A stretch of DNA of 64,000 nt, taken from NCBI RefSeq assembly GCF_040931995.1, contig NZ_CP162412.1, positions 2,046,001 through 2,110,000 on the forward strand. Direction: 5' to 3'. Positions 49,085 through 57,432 of the stretch are shown here, one piece after another. Below the pieces are notes generated by a model. The model was not told where the DNA came from. It worked only from the letters and a program-made list of their open reading frames with translations, and did no database searches. The stretch is from Pelagovum sp. HNIBRBA483. Its GTDB lineage: Bacteria; Pseudomonadota; Alphaproteobacteria; Rhodobacterales; Rhodobacteraceae. The translations under genes were made by a program, and so were the position numbers. The number at the start of each line of letters is the position of its first letter. The stretch's first letter is position 1.

Positions 49085-50604
49085 CAGAGCCGCCCGTCCA
49101 ATGCCGCGACGGCAACGCTGGCCTGTTCGACGTCATCAAAGGGCAGTACATCGTCACCGATGATCTGGCCGGTTTCATGCCCTTTGCCCGCGATGAGGAG
49201 CGCGTCACCTGCCCCGAGCATATCAACGGCGCGCAGGATCGCTTCGGCGCGGTCGCCCGCTTCGGTGATCTTGGTCGGGTCGCTTGCGGCCTCAAGAGCG
49301 CCAGCGATAACGGCGGCGCGAATGGCGGCGGGGTCTTCGCTGCGGGGGTTGTCATCGGTGACGATCACCAGATCGGCGTGCTCTGCTGCGGCGCGGCCCA
49401 TGAGCGGGCGCTTGCTGGTATCGCGGTCGCCGCCCGCGCCGACGATGGCGATCAAGCGGCCCATGACATGCGGGCGCATCGCCTGAAGCGCGGTGGAAAC
49501 GGCATCGGGTGTATGGGCGTAATCGACGAACACCGCCGCGCCGTTTTCGCGGGTTGCGGCGAGCTGCATCCGGCCACGCACGGTTTGCAGGTAGGGCAAG
49601 GTATCGAACACCTCTGCCGGATCGCCACCAGCGGCGATGACCAGACCTGCGGCGAGGAGGGCATTTTCGGCCTGAAAGCCGCCGATCAGCTTGAGCCGCG
49701 CCATATGCGGGGCGCCTTGCCACTCGAACCGGATGTCCTGCCCCGTGGCATCGAACCGCTGCGCGGTCAGGCGGAGGCGGGCATCGGGCGCGCGGCCAAC
49801 CCCGATGACCTCTTGCCCGTTGGCGGTGACGGTTTGCATCAAATCGCGGCCTTTTGGGTCATCAATATTGATCACGGCCACGCCCTCATCCGGCAGAAGG
49901 CGGGTAAAAAGCGCTGCCTTAGCCGCAAAATAAGCCTCGAAGGTTTTGTGATAATCGAGGTGATCCTGCGTGAAATTCGAGAACCCGGCAGCCGAGAGCA
50001 TCACACCGTCAAGCCGCCGCTGATCGAGCCCGTGGCTGGAGGCTTCCATCGCAAGATGGGTGATACCGTTGGCGCGGGCTTCGGCCATCACGCTGTGCAG
50101 GGTGATTGGATCGGGGGTGGTATGGCGCAGGGGGTGGGTCCATGCGCCTTCGACGCCGGTGGTCCCGAGATTGACCGCGGCTTCGCCCATCTCGACCCAG
50201 ATCTGGCGGCAGAAGGTGGCGACGGAGGTTTTGCCATTGGTGCCGGTGACAGCCACGAGATGCGCGGGATGCGGGCCGAACCAAAGCGCGGCGCAGTGGG
50301 CGAGCACCTGACGCACATCTTCGACGACCACGAGCGCAGCGGGACTTGCCTTTAGCACATCGGCCGCGAGGCGGGCGCCTTCGGCATCGGTGAGGATGGC
50401 GGCTGCCTCCATGCGCAGGGCATATTGGATGAACTCAGCGCCGTGGACCTGCGTACCGGGGAGCGCGGCGAAGAGGCTTCCGGGCTTGACGGTACGGCTG
50501 TCGATGGTGAGGCCGGTGATCTCGACATCCAGCCCGCCTTGGGCTTTGAGGCCGAGATCAGACAGCATCGCCGTTCGTGTGTGCCCTGCTGCGCTGCCGT
50601 TCAT
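49084..50604 (-). CDS. murE: UDP-MurNAc-L-Ala-D-Glu--meso-diaminopimelate ligase
   Basis: 506 residues. GTNGKTSVATFCRQIW binds ATP, and DDNPRSEDP carries the DNPR motif that selects meso-diaminopimelate over lysine. The first 12 residues may be a leader; a Met at MLSDLGLKAQ is an alternative start. It lies 17 bases after ftsI. Confidence 0.96.
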   Translation of the reverse strand: MNGSAAGHTRTAMLSDLGLKAQGGLDVEITGLTIDSRTVKPGSLFAALPGTQVHGAEFIQYALRMEAAAILTDAEGARLAADVLKASPAALVVVEDVRQVLAHCAALWFGPHPAHLVAVTGTNGKTSVATFCRQIWVEMGEAAVNLGTTGVEGAWTHPLRHTTPDPITLHSVMAEARANGITHLAMEASSHGLDQRRLDGVMLSAAGFSNFTQDHLDYHKTFEAYFAAKAALFTRLLPDEGVAVINIDDPKGRDLMQTVTANGQEVIGVGRAPDARLRLTAQRFDATGQDIRFEWQGAPHMARLKLIGGFQAENALLAAGLVIAAGGDPAEVFDTLPYLQTVRGRMQLAATRENGAAVFVDYAHTPDAVSTALQAMRPHVMGRLIAIVGAGGDRDTSKRPLMGRAAAEHADLVIVTDDNPRSEDPAAIRAAVIAGALEAASDPTKITEAGDRAEAILRAVDMLGAGDALLIAGKGHETGQIIGDDVLPFDDVEQASVAVAALDGRL

Positions 50605-50621
50605 GTGCCTGCCCCCGAGAT

Positions 50622-52403
50622 TCAGTTTGCGCTGAGTGATACACCTGTCAGCATGGGCTGCGCAATCTGTGGCCGCAGCCCCAGTAACGGCGCGATGCGG
50701 CGGATGATTTCACCAGCGACAGGAACGGCTGTCCAGCCTGCGGTGCGGCGCGGCTCGTCGCCAACGGTATCGACCGGAGAATCGAGCGTGGTGATCAGAA
50801 CGTAGCGCGGTGCTTCGGCGGGAAACACCGCGGCAAATGTATTGAGGTTGCGATCTTCATAATAGCCGCCCGTGGGCTTGGGCTTATCGGCGGTGCCGGT
50901 TTTGCCACCGACGGCGTAGCCCTCGACCTCGGCGAAGGTGGCGGTGCCGCGCACGACGACCTGACGCAAAATATCGCGGGCAATGGCGGAGGTTTCTGCG
51001 CTGATCACGCGCGGGCCTGTTTGCGGCGCGGTGCGGCGCATGATCGTGGGCTCGACCAGCGTGCCGCCATTCACAATCGTCGCGTAGGCGGCCGCGAGAT
51101 GCAGCGGCGAGGAGGACAACCCGTGACCGTAAGAAGTTGTCATCGTCACGATATCGGACCAATTGCTTTGCACCAAGGGGCGGCCGGTGGGAGCTTCGGC
51201 CAGTTCGACCGAGGTTGGCTCCAACAGCCCCAGCTCTGCGAGGAAGGCGCGCTGGCGCTCGGCGCCGATTTGCAGCGCTATCCGCGCGGTGCCGGTATTG
51301 GACGATTTGACTACGACATCCGTGACCGAAAGCTCTGGCCCGTAGTTGCGGTAGTCGCTGATCCGGTGGGGACCCCAGCGCATGGGCGTGGTCGTGTCGA
51401 CTATTGTTTCAGGCGAAAAAAGGCCCAGTTCAATCGCCTGAGCGACGGTGAAGATCTTGAACACCGATCCAAGCTCGTAAACGCCCTGAACCGCGCGGTT
51501 GAAGATCGGGCTGTCAGCGGGATCGCCCTCAAGGGCCGGTCGTGGCCGGTTGTTGGGGTCAAAATCCGGGAGCGAGGCCATCGAGATCACCTCGCCCGTA
51601 TGCACATCCATCAACACAGCGCTGGCGGCCCGGGCGTTCAGTAGTGACATCCCGCCTTCCAGCACCTGCTCGACGGCGGCCTGAACGGTCAGATCAACCG
51701 ACAGTTCCAGCGGCGCACCTTCGTTGGCGGGATCGCGAAGATATGCATCGAAAGCACGCTCGACACCGGCGACGCCGATTACCTCGGCGGAATCGACGCC
51801 TTCGCGGCCATAGCCTGCGCCACCCAGAATATGTGCAGCGAGCCGACCGTTGGGATAGAGGCGCATTTCGCGTGGGCCAAAGAGCAAACCCGGATCACCG
51901 ATGTCAAACACCGCCTGCATCTGCTCGGGGCTGATCTGACGCCGTAGCCAGAGGAACTTCCGCCCGCCGGTAAAGTCGGCATAGAGCTTATCGGCGTCCA
52001 TTTCGGGGAAGATTGCGGCAAGCCCGTTGGCGGCAGCGCGCGGATCGACCATCTGCGGCGGCTGGGCGTAGAGCGAATGGATTTCGAGATTGGTCGCGAG
52101 GATGCGGCCATCGCGGTCGAGAATATCGGCGCGCTGGCTGATGATCGGGTTGCCGACATCCGCGGTGCGCGGCTCTTCCGGCACGGAGGCCGAAATGGTG
52201 CCCATGCGGACACCAATGGCAGAGAACGCGAGCAGGAAGCATGCCCCAAGCACCAGCAGGCGGCCCTCGGCGCGGCGGCGGGCGCGGTCTGCCATTTCCG
52301 CATGGCGCTGGCGCTTGTTTTCGGCCTCGATCTCATCAGGGTTTTGGCCGGTAGATCGCGCCCTGATAATCCGGGCAAGGGGGCGCAGGGGGGTGCGGAT
52401 CAT
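50622..52403 (-). CDS. ftsI: Septal transpeptidase FtsI (penicillin-binding protein 3)
   Basis: 593 residues. A basic cytosolic N-terminus is followed by one membrane helix (LLVLGACFLLAFSAIGV, about residues 50-66). In the transpeptidase domain the active-site Ser lies in GSVFKIFT (SxxK), SSNTGTARIA is the SxN box, and GGKTGTADKP the KTG box. It cross-links murein at the septum. Its start overlaps the stop of ftsL as ATGA. Confidence 0.96.
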   Translation of the reverse strand: MIRTPLRPLARIIRARSTGQNPDEIEAENKRQRHAEMADRARRRAEGRLLVLGACFLLAFSAIGVRMGTISASVPEEPRTADVGNPIISQRADILDRDGRILATNLEIHSLYAQPPQMVDPRAAANGLAAIFPEMDADKLYADFTGGRKFLWLRRQISPEQMQAVFDIGDPGLLFGPREMRLYPNGRLAAHILGGAGYGREGVDSAEVIGVAGVERAFDAYLRDPANEGAPLELSVDLTVQAAVEQVLEGGMSLLNARAASAVLMDVHTGEVISMASLPDFDPNNRPRPALEGDPADSPIFNRAVQGVYELGSVFKIFTVAQAIELGLFSPETIVDTTTPMRWGPHRISDYRNYGPELSVTDVVVKSSNTGTARIALQIGAERQRAFLAELGLLEPTSVELAEAPTGRPLVQSNWSDIVTMTTSYGHGLSSSPLHLAAAYATIVNGGTLVEPTIMRRTAPQTGPRVISAETSAIARDILRQVVVRGTATFAEVEGYAVGGKTGTADKPKPTGGYYEDRNLNTFAAVFPAEAPRYVLITTLDSPVDTVGDEPRRTAGWTAVPVAGEIIRRIAPLLGLRPQIAQPMLTGVSLSAN

Positions 52404-52759
52404 AGCGGCTCCTCCCCGTCAGGTGCGTTGCTGCTGGACAGTTCGATAGAGCGGACAATCGGATCAAGCGCCGCAGGCGGATAGGTGATCTGTTCGATCG
52501 TGCCGAAGTTTTGCGGACGAAGCGGCAGAAGGCCGAGGCGCTCGAAGTTCAGGTCGGCGAGATCGCGCAGCCGGTCGGGGCGGTTCAGATAGGCCCATTC
52601 GGCACGCAGAACGCGCAGCCTTGCGTGGGCCTCGCCGATTTCGCTGTGCAGTTTGCGGACCTCGCCGATTGTTTCTTGGGTACGGTAATTTTGCTGATAG
52701 GCCCAGAATCCCAGAACAATCACGATAACAGCCGACAAGACATAGAGAACTCCGCGCAT
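52400..52759 (-). CDS. ftsL: Cell division protein FtsL
   Basis: 119 residues. One membrane helix near the N-terminus (LYVLSAVIVIVLGFWAYQ) is followed by a coiled coil (EVRKLHSEIGEAHARLRVL). FtsL pairs with FtsB and FtsQ. It is identified mainly by position between rsmH and ftsI, since FtsL sequences vary widely. Its ATG shares a base with the rsmH stop. Confidence 0.9.
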   Translation of the reverse strand: MRGVLYVLSAVIVIVLGFWAYQQNYRTQETIGEVRKLHSEIGEAHARLRVLRAEWAYLNRPDRLRDLADLNFERLGLLPLRPQNFGTIEQITYPPAALDPIVRSIELSSSNAPDGEEPL

Positions 52760-53748
52760 TACGACCTTCCCTTCTTTTTCGGAATGGATTGCTGAGGCAT
52801 GCCCAGCGCTGTGCGGTCGACCTCTTCGGCAGGCGCATCGGTGCGCCGCGCGACCCGCAGCCGCGCCGAACGGGCGCGGGGGTTTGCGGCCAGTTCGGTA
52901 TCATCGGCGCTGACGGCTTTACGGGTTACGATCTCGAAGGCCGGTGTGTCTTTTTCCTGCTGCGGGGCGAAGCGGTTGGCATTGGCGGTGCGGCCTGCGC
53001 GGATCTGCATGAAGCGCTTGACCATGCGGTCCTCGACGGAGTGGAAGGTCACAACCGCAAGCAGCCCACCGGGGCGAAGAGCACGCTCAGCCGCCATCAT
53101 GCCTGCGGCCAATTCGCCGTATTCATCGTTCACCGCGATGCGCAGCGCCTGAAAGGTGCGGGTCGCGGGGTGGCTTTGGCCCGGCTTGGGGCGCGGCAGG
53201 CAGGAGGAGACGACCTCTGCCAGATGCAGGGTGCGGGTGATCGGGCGAGCCGCGACGATGGCGCGGGCGATGCGACGGGAGGCGCGCTCTTCGCCGTAAA
53301 GATAGATAATATCAGCCAGCTCGCCCTCGGGCAGCTCATTAACCAGATCAGCAGCGGAGCGGCCCGACTGGCTCATCCGCATATCGAGGGGGCCGTCCTT
53401 CATGAAGGAGAAACCGCGCTCGGCAAGATCGAGCTGCATGGAGGAGACGCCGATATCGAGAACGACGCCATCGAGATCATGGCCGTACTCATCAAGGCGG
53501 GAGAAAGTGCCTTCGACCATTTCGAGGCGGTCGCCATATTCCGCAGCCCAGCCTGCGGCCATTTCGAAAGCGAGCGGGTCACGGTCCACCGCGATTACCT
53601 TTTCCGCCCCTGCGGCAAGGAGGGCGCGGGTATAGCCGCCGGCGCCGAAGGTGCCATCAAGCCAAGTGCCGGAGACAGGCGCGACCGCCTCTAGGAGCGG
53701 CCGCAGAAGGACAGGAATGTGAGGGGAGTTTGCGGCAGCAGATGACAT
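52759..53748 (-). CDS. rsmH: 16S rRNA (cytosine-1402-N4) methyltransferase
   Basis: 329 residues. [27 protein letters not shown] (SAM site) and [15 protein letters not shown] are the RsmH motifs; the C-terminal [16 protein letters not shown] is also conserved. It methylates C1402 of 16S rRNA. It lies three bases after mraZ. Confidence 0.97.
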   Translation of the reverse strand: MSSAAANSPHIPVLLRPLLEAVAPVSGTWLDGTFGAGGYTRALLAAGAEKVIAVDRDPLAFEMAAGWAAEYGDRLEMVEGTFSRLDEYGHDLDGVVLDIGVSSMQLDLAERGFSFMKDGPLDMRMSQSGRSAADLVNELPEGELADIIYLYGEERASRRIARAIVAARPITRTLHLAEVVSSCLPRPKPGQSHPATRTFQALRIAVNDEYGELAAGMMAAERALRPGGLLAVVTFHSVEDRMVKRFMQIRAGRTANANRFAPQQEKDTPAFEIVTRKAVSADDTELAANPRARSARLRVARRTDAPAEEVDRTALGMPQQSIPKKKGRS

Positions 53749-53751
53749 TGG

Positions 53752-54258
53752 CTAGCTGCCCCCGCCCTGCCCCAGCAGGCTGAGCGGATCGAAATCGTCC
53801 GGCTGATCGGCAAGCCAATCGGAGAGCGACTGGCCAACGGTATCGCTGAAGGTTTCTGCTTTCCAAATCTCGAAATGATCGCCGACACCGGAAAAGTAGA
53901 CCTCGCCCTCGGTCAGACCAAGCTTCTGGCGCTGGCGGATCGGCATAACCACACGGCCATCCTTATCGACATCCATGCGGATCGACTGACCAAGGATCAG
54001 GCGCGACAGGCGGGTCCGGTTCGGATCGCCAAGGGGCATGCCGGTGATGCGGTCGGCGATTTCCTGAAAACCGGCCACGGTATAGACGTGGAGCGTCTCT
54101 TTCAGGTGATCACCGTAAAGAAGGTAGAGGCGGACAGGGAGGCCATCGGTCCAGTCGGCGTCTCCGGCTTCGAGCACACGGCGAAAATCAGCCGGAATGG
54201 ACATCCGACCTTTGCTGTCCACCTTCTGGACATATTCGCCTGTAAAACTCAGAACCAC
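53752..54258 (-). CDS. mraZ: Transcriptional regulator MraZ
   Basis: 168 residues with two SpoVT/AbrB-like halves: FTGEYVQKVDSKGRMSIPAD and LSRLILGQSIRMDVDKDGRV, each with the DxxGR motif. MraZ forms a ring and represses the dcw promoter by binding TGGG-type repeats. The start is GTG at 54258, with an AGGAGAGG ribosome site about 11-15 bases upstream. Candidate repeats lie further upstream at 54537-54722. Confidence 0.93.
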   Translation of the reverse strand: MVLSFTGEYVQKVDSKGRMSIPADFRRVLEAGDADWTDGLPVRLYLLYGDHLKETLHVYTVAGFQEIADRITGMPLGDPNRTRLSRLILGQSIRMDVDKDGRVVMPIRQRQKLGLTEGEVYFSGVGDHFEIWKAETFSDTVGQSLSDWLADQPDDFDPLSLLGQGGGS

Positions 54259-54311
54259 GCCAAGCGGCCCCTCTCCTGTTAATGCGCCCCTTTCGGGGCC
54301 TTGAACCGAAA

Positions 54312-54349
54312 GCGGCGGATCGAGCTGCTGCCACTGCTCAATCCGCCGC
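54312..54349. other. Stem-loop in the mraZ leader
   Basis: GCGGCGGAT (54312-54320) pairs perfectly with ATCCGCCGC (54341-54349); after one mismatch GAGC pairs with GCTC around a 10-base loop. It lies 54 bases ahead of the mraZ start codon on the transcribed strand and lacks a T-run. Confidence 0.6.
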
Positions 54350-54536
54350 GCTCGTCCCTTACGGGAAGTCCGACTGCGCGCGCCACCTGGGGGGATGTCT
54401 GCTCGCTCGCGCGCCGGATCTCTTTCGTTCGGATGAAGCGGGTGCCTGTATGAAACCTGCTATTTTTTTCGCCGATGGGGTTCTTTTTTGCCCCCTTAAT
54501 CGATGTCCTGCTTTATCCGATGAATTAGGGATGCCA

Positions 54537-54571
54537 TGGGAATTCATGGTAATCAACAGAATATTTTGGGA
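54537..54571 (+). promoter_or_regulatory. Candidate MraZ-binding repeats, plus-strand set
   Basis: TGGGA at 54537, TGGTA at 54547 and TGGGA at 54567 are all in step at 10-base spacing, one position (54557, CAGAA) being degenerate. The known gamma-proteobacterial MraZ site is three TGGG words spaced by ten. Confidence 0.4.
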
Positions 54572-54697
54572 ATTCTGATGTTTACGAAGGTGCAGCAGTG
54601 AGACAAATTGAGAAAAGAGATGGTATTTGACGTAATTTGCAACTCATATTGTGCTCATATAAAAGTGAGACACTACATATTGTCACCTTTGTGACTG

Positions 54698-54722
54698 TTC
54701 AAAAAATTCCCAAAAAATCCCA
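54698..54722 (-). promoter_or_regulatory. Candidate MraZ-binding repeats, minus-strand set
   Basis: On the minus strand TGGGA begins at 54722 and again at 54712, followed by a degenerate TTGAA at 54702, again with 10-base spacing. A further TGGGT begins 50 bases upstream at 54772. Confidence 0.4.
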
Positions 54723-54865
54723 ATCAAACACAAGGCATTGAGAACATTAACAGAACATTAAGTTCGAACCCATTTCGAAACACTGAATTCCCATGAAATT
54801 CCGCGCGGGTTCAGGATGTGATTCGGAACTTGGAGGGATTTAGACCATGAAATCCCAGAGGCGAC

Positions 54866-55357
54866 TTAATCGAGGTGTCGATACATCACGACAGCATCGA
54901 CAAAACCTTCGCTCGGGTGGTGGAAAGCCTTGGGAAGACGGCCGACGGTGTCGAACCCGAGGCTCTCCCACAAATGCAGCGCAGCTTTATTCGTGGTGAC
55001 AACGAAATTGAATTGCATTGCTTCGTAGCCCAGCGCGCGGGCCAGCGGCAGGGATTCGATGCACATTTGCCGTGCGATACCCTGCCCGCGGGCGCTCGGT
55101 GATGTGGCATAGCCGCAATTACAGACATGCGCGCCGCCACCCTGCTGGTTGGTGCGGATATAGAAGGTTCCGAGGATCGCACCGTCACGTTCGGCAACGT
55201 AAGGACGACCGGTCGTCATCCAGTAGCGCTCTGCATCCGCCTCGGAAATATCTGGGTCTATTGTGTAGGTATCGCCCGCGCGGAAGACAGGCGCGAGGAT
55301 GGCCCAGATCGCCGGCCAATCGGCGGTTGTTGCCGGACGAATGGCGACGGGTGTCAT
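54866..55357 (-). CDS. GNAT family N-acetyltransferase
   Basis: 163 residues. TSPSARGQGIARQM is the acetyl-CoA pyrophosphate loop, and AALHLWESLGFDTVGRLP is the usual last part of the fold. The acceptor is unknown. The ATG at 55357 shares one base with the stop of mrp, so the two form an operon; a TTG one codon earlier is less likely. Confidence 0.9.
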   Translation of the reverse strand: MTPVAIRPATTADWPAIWAILAPVFRAGDTYTIDPDISEADAERYWMTTGRPYVAERDGAILGTFYIRTNQQGGGAHVCNCGYATSPSARGQGIARQMCIESLPLARALGYEAMQFNFVVTTNKAALHLWESLGFDTVGRLPKAFHHPSEGFVDAVVMYRHLD

Positions 55358-56460
55358 CAAGCCATACCTGCCGCGACAAGACCCTTGGCCAGTTGCCGGT
55401 AAGCATCGGCCACCGGCCCTTCGCCCGTTGCGACGGGCGCACCGCTGTCGCCAGCGAGACGGGTATCAAGGTCAATCGGCAAAGCACCCAAGAGCGGCAG
55501 GCCAAGCGCCTCGGCCTCATGTGCGACGCCACCGTGACCGAAGATTTGTGTCTCCTCCCCGCAATGCGGACAATGGAATGTCGACATATTCTCGATCATG
55601 CCAAGAACCGGCGTGTTGAGCGTGCGGAACATATCGAGCGCCTTCCGGGCGTCTATCAGGGCCACGTCTTGCGGGGTCGAGACGACAATAGCGCCGGTCA
55701 CATGCGCTTTTTGGCAGAGGGTCAGTTGCACATCGCCCGTACCGGGGGGCAGATCGACGAGAAGAACGTCCAGCTCGCCCCATTGCACCTGAGACAGCAT
55801 TTGTTGCAGCGCGCCCATGAGCATCGGGCCGCGCCAGACAACGGCTTTTTCGGCGTCGACCATCAGGCCAATCGACATCACGGTGACGCCATGCGCGTGT
55901 AGCGGATTGATCAATTTACCGTCGGGCGATGAAGGCCGACCGGAGACACCCATCATCTTGGGCAATGACGGGCCATATATATCGGCGTCGAGAAGCCCGA
56001 CGCGCCGCCCTTCACGCGCCAGCGCGACAGCGAGATTGGTGGAGACGGTGGACTTGCCCACACCTCCCTTACCGGACCCGATTGCAAGGATGCGATCCAC
56101 ACCCGCGACAGGCGCCGGGCCTGCTTGCGGCGTGGGGTGGCGGCCAACCTTCAGCGATGGCGGCGCACCCGCGCCACCGGAAGGCGCGGCGGCGGGCTTG
56201 GACGCAGCGGGCGCGCTATGGGCCGTGAGCACGACAGAAACCGACTCGACGCCGTGAATCGCCCGCACGATCTGCTCGGACAACTGGCGCACCGGCTCCA
56301 TTTTGGCAGCCAGCTCCGGCGAGGGCGCCTCGATCACGAAGCGGACCACTCCACCCTCGATTGAGAGGGCGCGAACGAAGTCCCGCGAGACGAGCGTTCC
56401 ACCATCGGGGAGCGCTACTTTTTCGAGTTCGGAGATCACGGTTTCGCGAGTGAGAGACAT
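55357..56460 (-). CDS. mrp: Iron-sulfur cluster carrier ATPase Mrp/ApbC
   Basis: 367 residues. The N-terminal 80 residues are the MIP18-like (DUF59) domain; after a Pro/Ala linker, GSGKGGVGKSTVSTNLAV is the deviant Walker A of ParA/MinD-type ATPases and CPHCGEE near residue 290 holds the CxxC that carries a 4Fe-4S cluster. It hands clusters to target proteins in the cytosol. Divergent from DUF1127. Confidence 0.94.
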   Translation of the reverse strand: MSLTRETVISELEKVALPDGGTLVSRDFVRALSIEGGVVRFVIEAPSPELAAKMEPVRQLSEQIVRAIHGVESVSVVLTAHSAPAASKPAAAPSGGAGAPPSLKVGRHPTPQAGPAPVAGVDRILAIGSGKGGVGKSTVSTNLAVALAREGRRVGLLDADIYGPSLPKMMGVSGRPSSPDGKLINPLHAHGVTVMSIGLMVDAEKAVVWRGPMLMGALQQMLSQVQWGELDVLLVDLPPGTGDVQLTLCQKAHVTGAIVVSTPQDVALIDARKALDMFRTLNTPVLGMIENMSTFHCPHCGEETQIFGHGGVAHEAEALGLPLLGALPIDLDTRLAGDSGAPVATGEGPVADAYRQLAKGLVAAGMA

Positions 56461-56690
56461 GGGAGACCCTTTTCAAACTGCCAGTTTTAAAGGCAAATAT
56501 GCCTTATTTTCGTGAAATCACGGTTAAACGCCGCATGAATTGGCAGTGTGCTACCTGATTGTGTGGCCGCATGCCAGTTCCCATGCAATTGCTGCATAGC
56601 GGCATTGATAAAACGGTGGATTGTGCAATCGCAGCAAACGACTATTTCTCCTCTCAACGGCGCAAACGACAGCGCTAACAGTTTCAACCG

Positions 56691-56706
56691 GCCGGACACA
56701 TCCGGC
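56691..56706 (+). other. Hairpin in the DUF1127 leader
   Basis: GCCGGA-CACA-TCCGGC forms a perfect six-base-pair stem with a four-base loop, ending 28 bases before the ATG. It may stabilise the message or shape access to the ribosome site. Confidence 0.5.
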
Positions 56707-56734
56707 ACCTGACGAAGAAGAGAAAGATATAGAA

Positions 56735-56953
56735 ATGGCATACGCAAACGACATCCGCATCGCCTCTGGTTTCAACCTCGTTGAGCGCTTCGCTACGCTC
56801 CGTGCATCCATCGCAGACCGCCTCGCAAAGCGCGCTGTGTACCTGCGCACGCTGAACGAACTGGAAGCACTTAACGACCGTGATCTGGCCGATCTGGGCA
56901 TCGCCCGCTCGAACATCCAGTCGCTGGCAAAAGAAGCCGCCTACGGCGTGTAA
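56735..56953 (+). CDS. ccaF1: DUF1127 small protein (CcaF1-like)
   Basis: 72 residues, basic. The C-terminal half YLRTLNELEALNDRDLADLG followed by IARSNIQSLAKEAAYG is the DUF1127 (YjiS) motif, Arg-rich and likely RNA-binding. In Rhodobacter sphaeroides the equivalent protein CcaF1 is encoded directly upstream of the CcsR sRNAs, is made from the same transcript and affects their maturation; the same arrangement is seen here. The 274-base gap to mrp should contain a stress promoter, though I could not fix one. The gene name rests on this position and pattern. Confidence 0.9.
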   Translation: MAYANDIRIASGFNLVERFATLRASIADRLAKRAVYLRTLNELEALNDRDLADLGIARSNIQSLAKEAAYGV

Positions 56954-56962
56954 TTCCCATCG

Positions 56963-57370
56963 GGGCGCAATCCTCCTCCTCCCTGATTGCGTCCTGACAT
57001 ATCGGACCGCTCCTCTCCTCCTACCTTGGAGCGGCCCGAATTAGCGGCGGTGGCGTCTTCCTCCTCCCTGACGCCACCGCCCGCACCAAAGAATTCGGCG
57101 CTCCGTCCTCCTCCCTTTGGGGCGCTGATGTTCTGGACCGGATGCCCCGCTCCTCCTCCCTAGGGGCATCCGGATACCGGAACGCAAATACGACGCATGG
57201 CAACCTCCTCCCTTAGCCCTGCGCCGTAAATCCGGGACGGCCTCCCTCCTCCTCCCTTGGGGGTCCGGCCCGACAACGAACGCGACGCACCCCTCCTCCT
57301 CCCTTGGGTGCTGCGACGTGCAAAAAGAACGGCGATGACCCTCCTCCTCCCTGGGTCGTCGCCGTTTTCG
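56963..57370 (+). ncRNA. ccsR: Array of nine CcsR/cuckoo-type sRNA hairpins
   Basis: Nine stem-loops follow the DUF1127 stop. Approximate limits are 56963-56994, 57003-57038, 57046-57081, 57098-57125, 57138-57173, 57189-57228, 57233-57272, 57283-57315 and 57328-57366. Stems differ in sequence from one to the next, but each loop holds CCTCCTCCC (the second has CCTCCTACC). In Rhodobacter sphaeroides four such RNAs (CcsR1-4) are cut from the DUF1127 transcript, are induced by singlet oxygen and heat, and act in C1 metabolism and oxidative-stress defence. Nine in a row is more than the four known there. The loop is complementary to Shine-Dalgarno sequences. Confidence 0.9.
57328..57370 (+). terminator. 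Last array hairpin acting as intrinsic terminator
   Basis: AACGGCGATGACCC (57328-57341) pairs with GGGTCGTCGCCGTT (57353-57366), with one G-U pair, over the loop TCCTCCTCCCT; TTTTCGTTT follows the stem. It is both the ninth array member and the end of the transcript. Confidence 0.8.
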
Positions 57371-57432
57371 TTTGCGGGGCTTGCCCTTGCCGCGAAAAAC
57401 GGAAATGCAAGCGCATCACGAGGGAGACTCCC

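Larger units (their letters stand above)
54259..54865. promoter_or_regulatory. 607-base leader and control region of the dcw cluster
   Basis: No gene is seen. The first 190 bases are GC-rich and structured: a CCCCTTTCGGGG hairpin near 54285-54296 and the long stem-loop at 54312-54349. The rest is clearly AT-rich and holds repeated TGGGA/TCCCA words. It separates the GNAT gene from mraZ and should contain the dcw promoter. Confidence 0.6.

Noticed and set aside
54282-54578. 98-codon plus-strand frame in the dcw leader
   Set aside because: No ribosome site or family pattern; it crosses the stem-loop and an abrupt base-composition change.
54259-54865. RNase P RNA gene upstream of mraZ
   Set aside because: I looked because some alphaproteobacteria place rnpB near mraZ, but the conserved GAGGAAAGUCC core is absent and most of the gap is AT-rich.
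56490-56510. AAGGCA-AATA-TGCCTT followed by ATTTT as a terminator
   Set aside because: It lies between divergent genes (mrp and DUF1127) where no transcript needs to end, and the stem is weak.
56963-57370. Array hairpins as a simple tandem repeat or CRISPR
   Set aside because: Unit stems differ while loops are constant, and spacing is irregular; this fits the sRNA family, not repeat-spacer structure.
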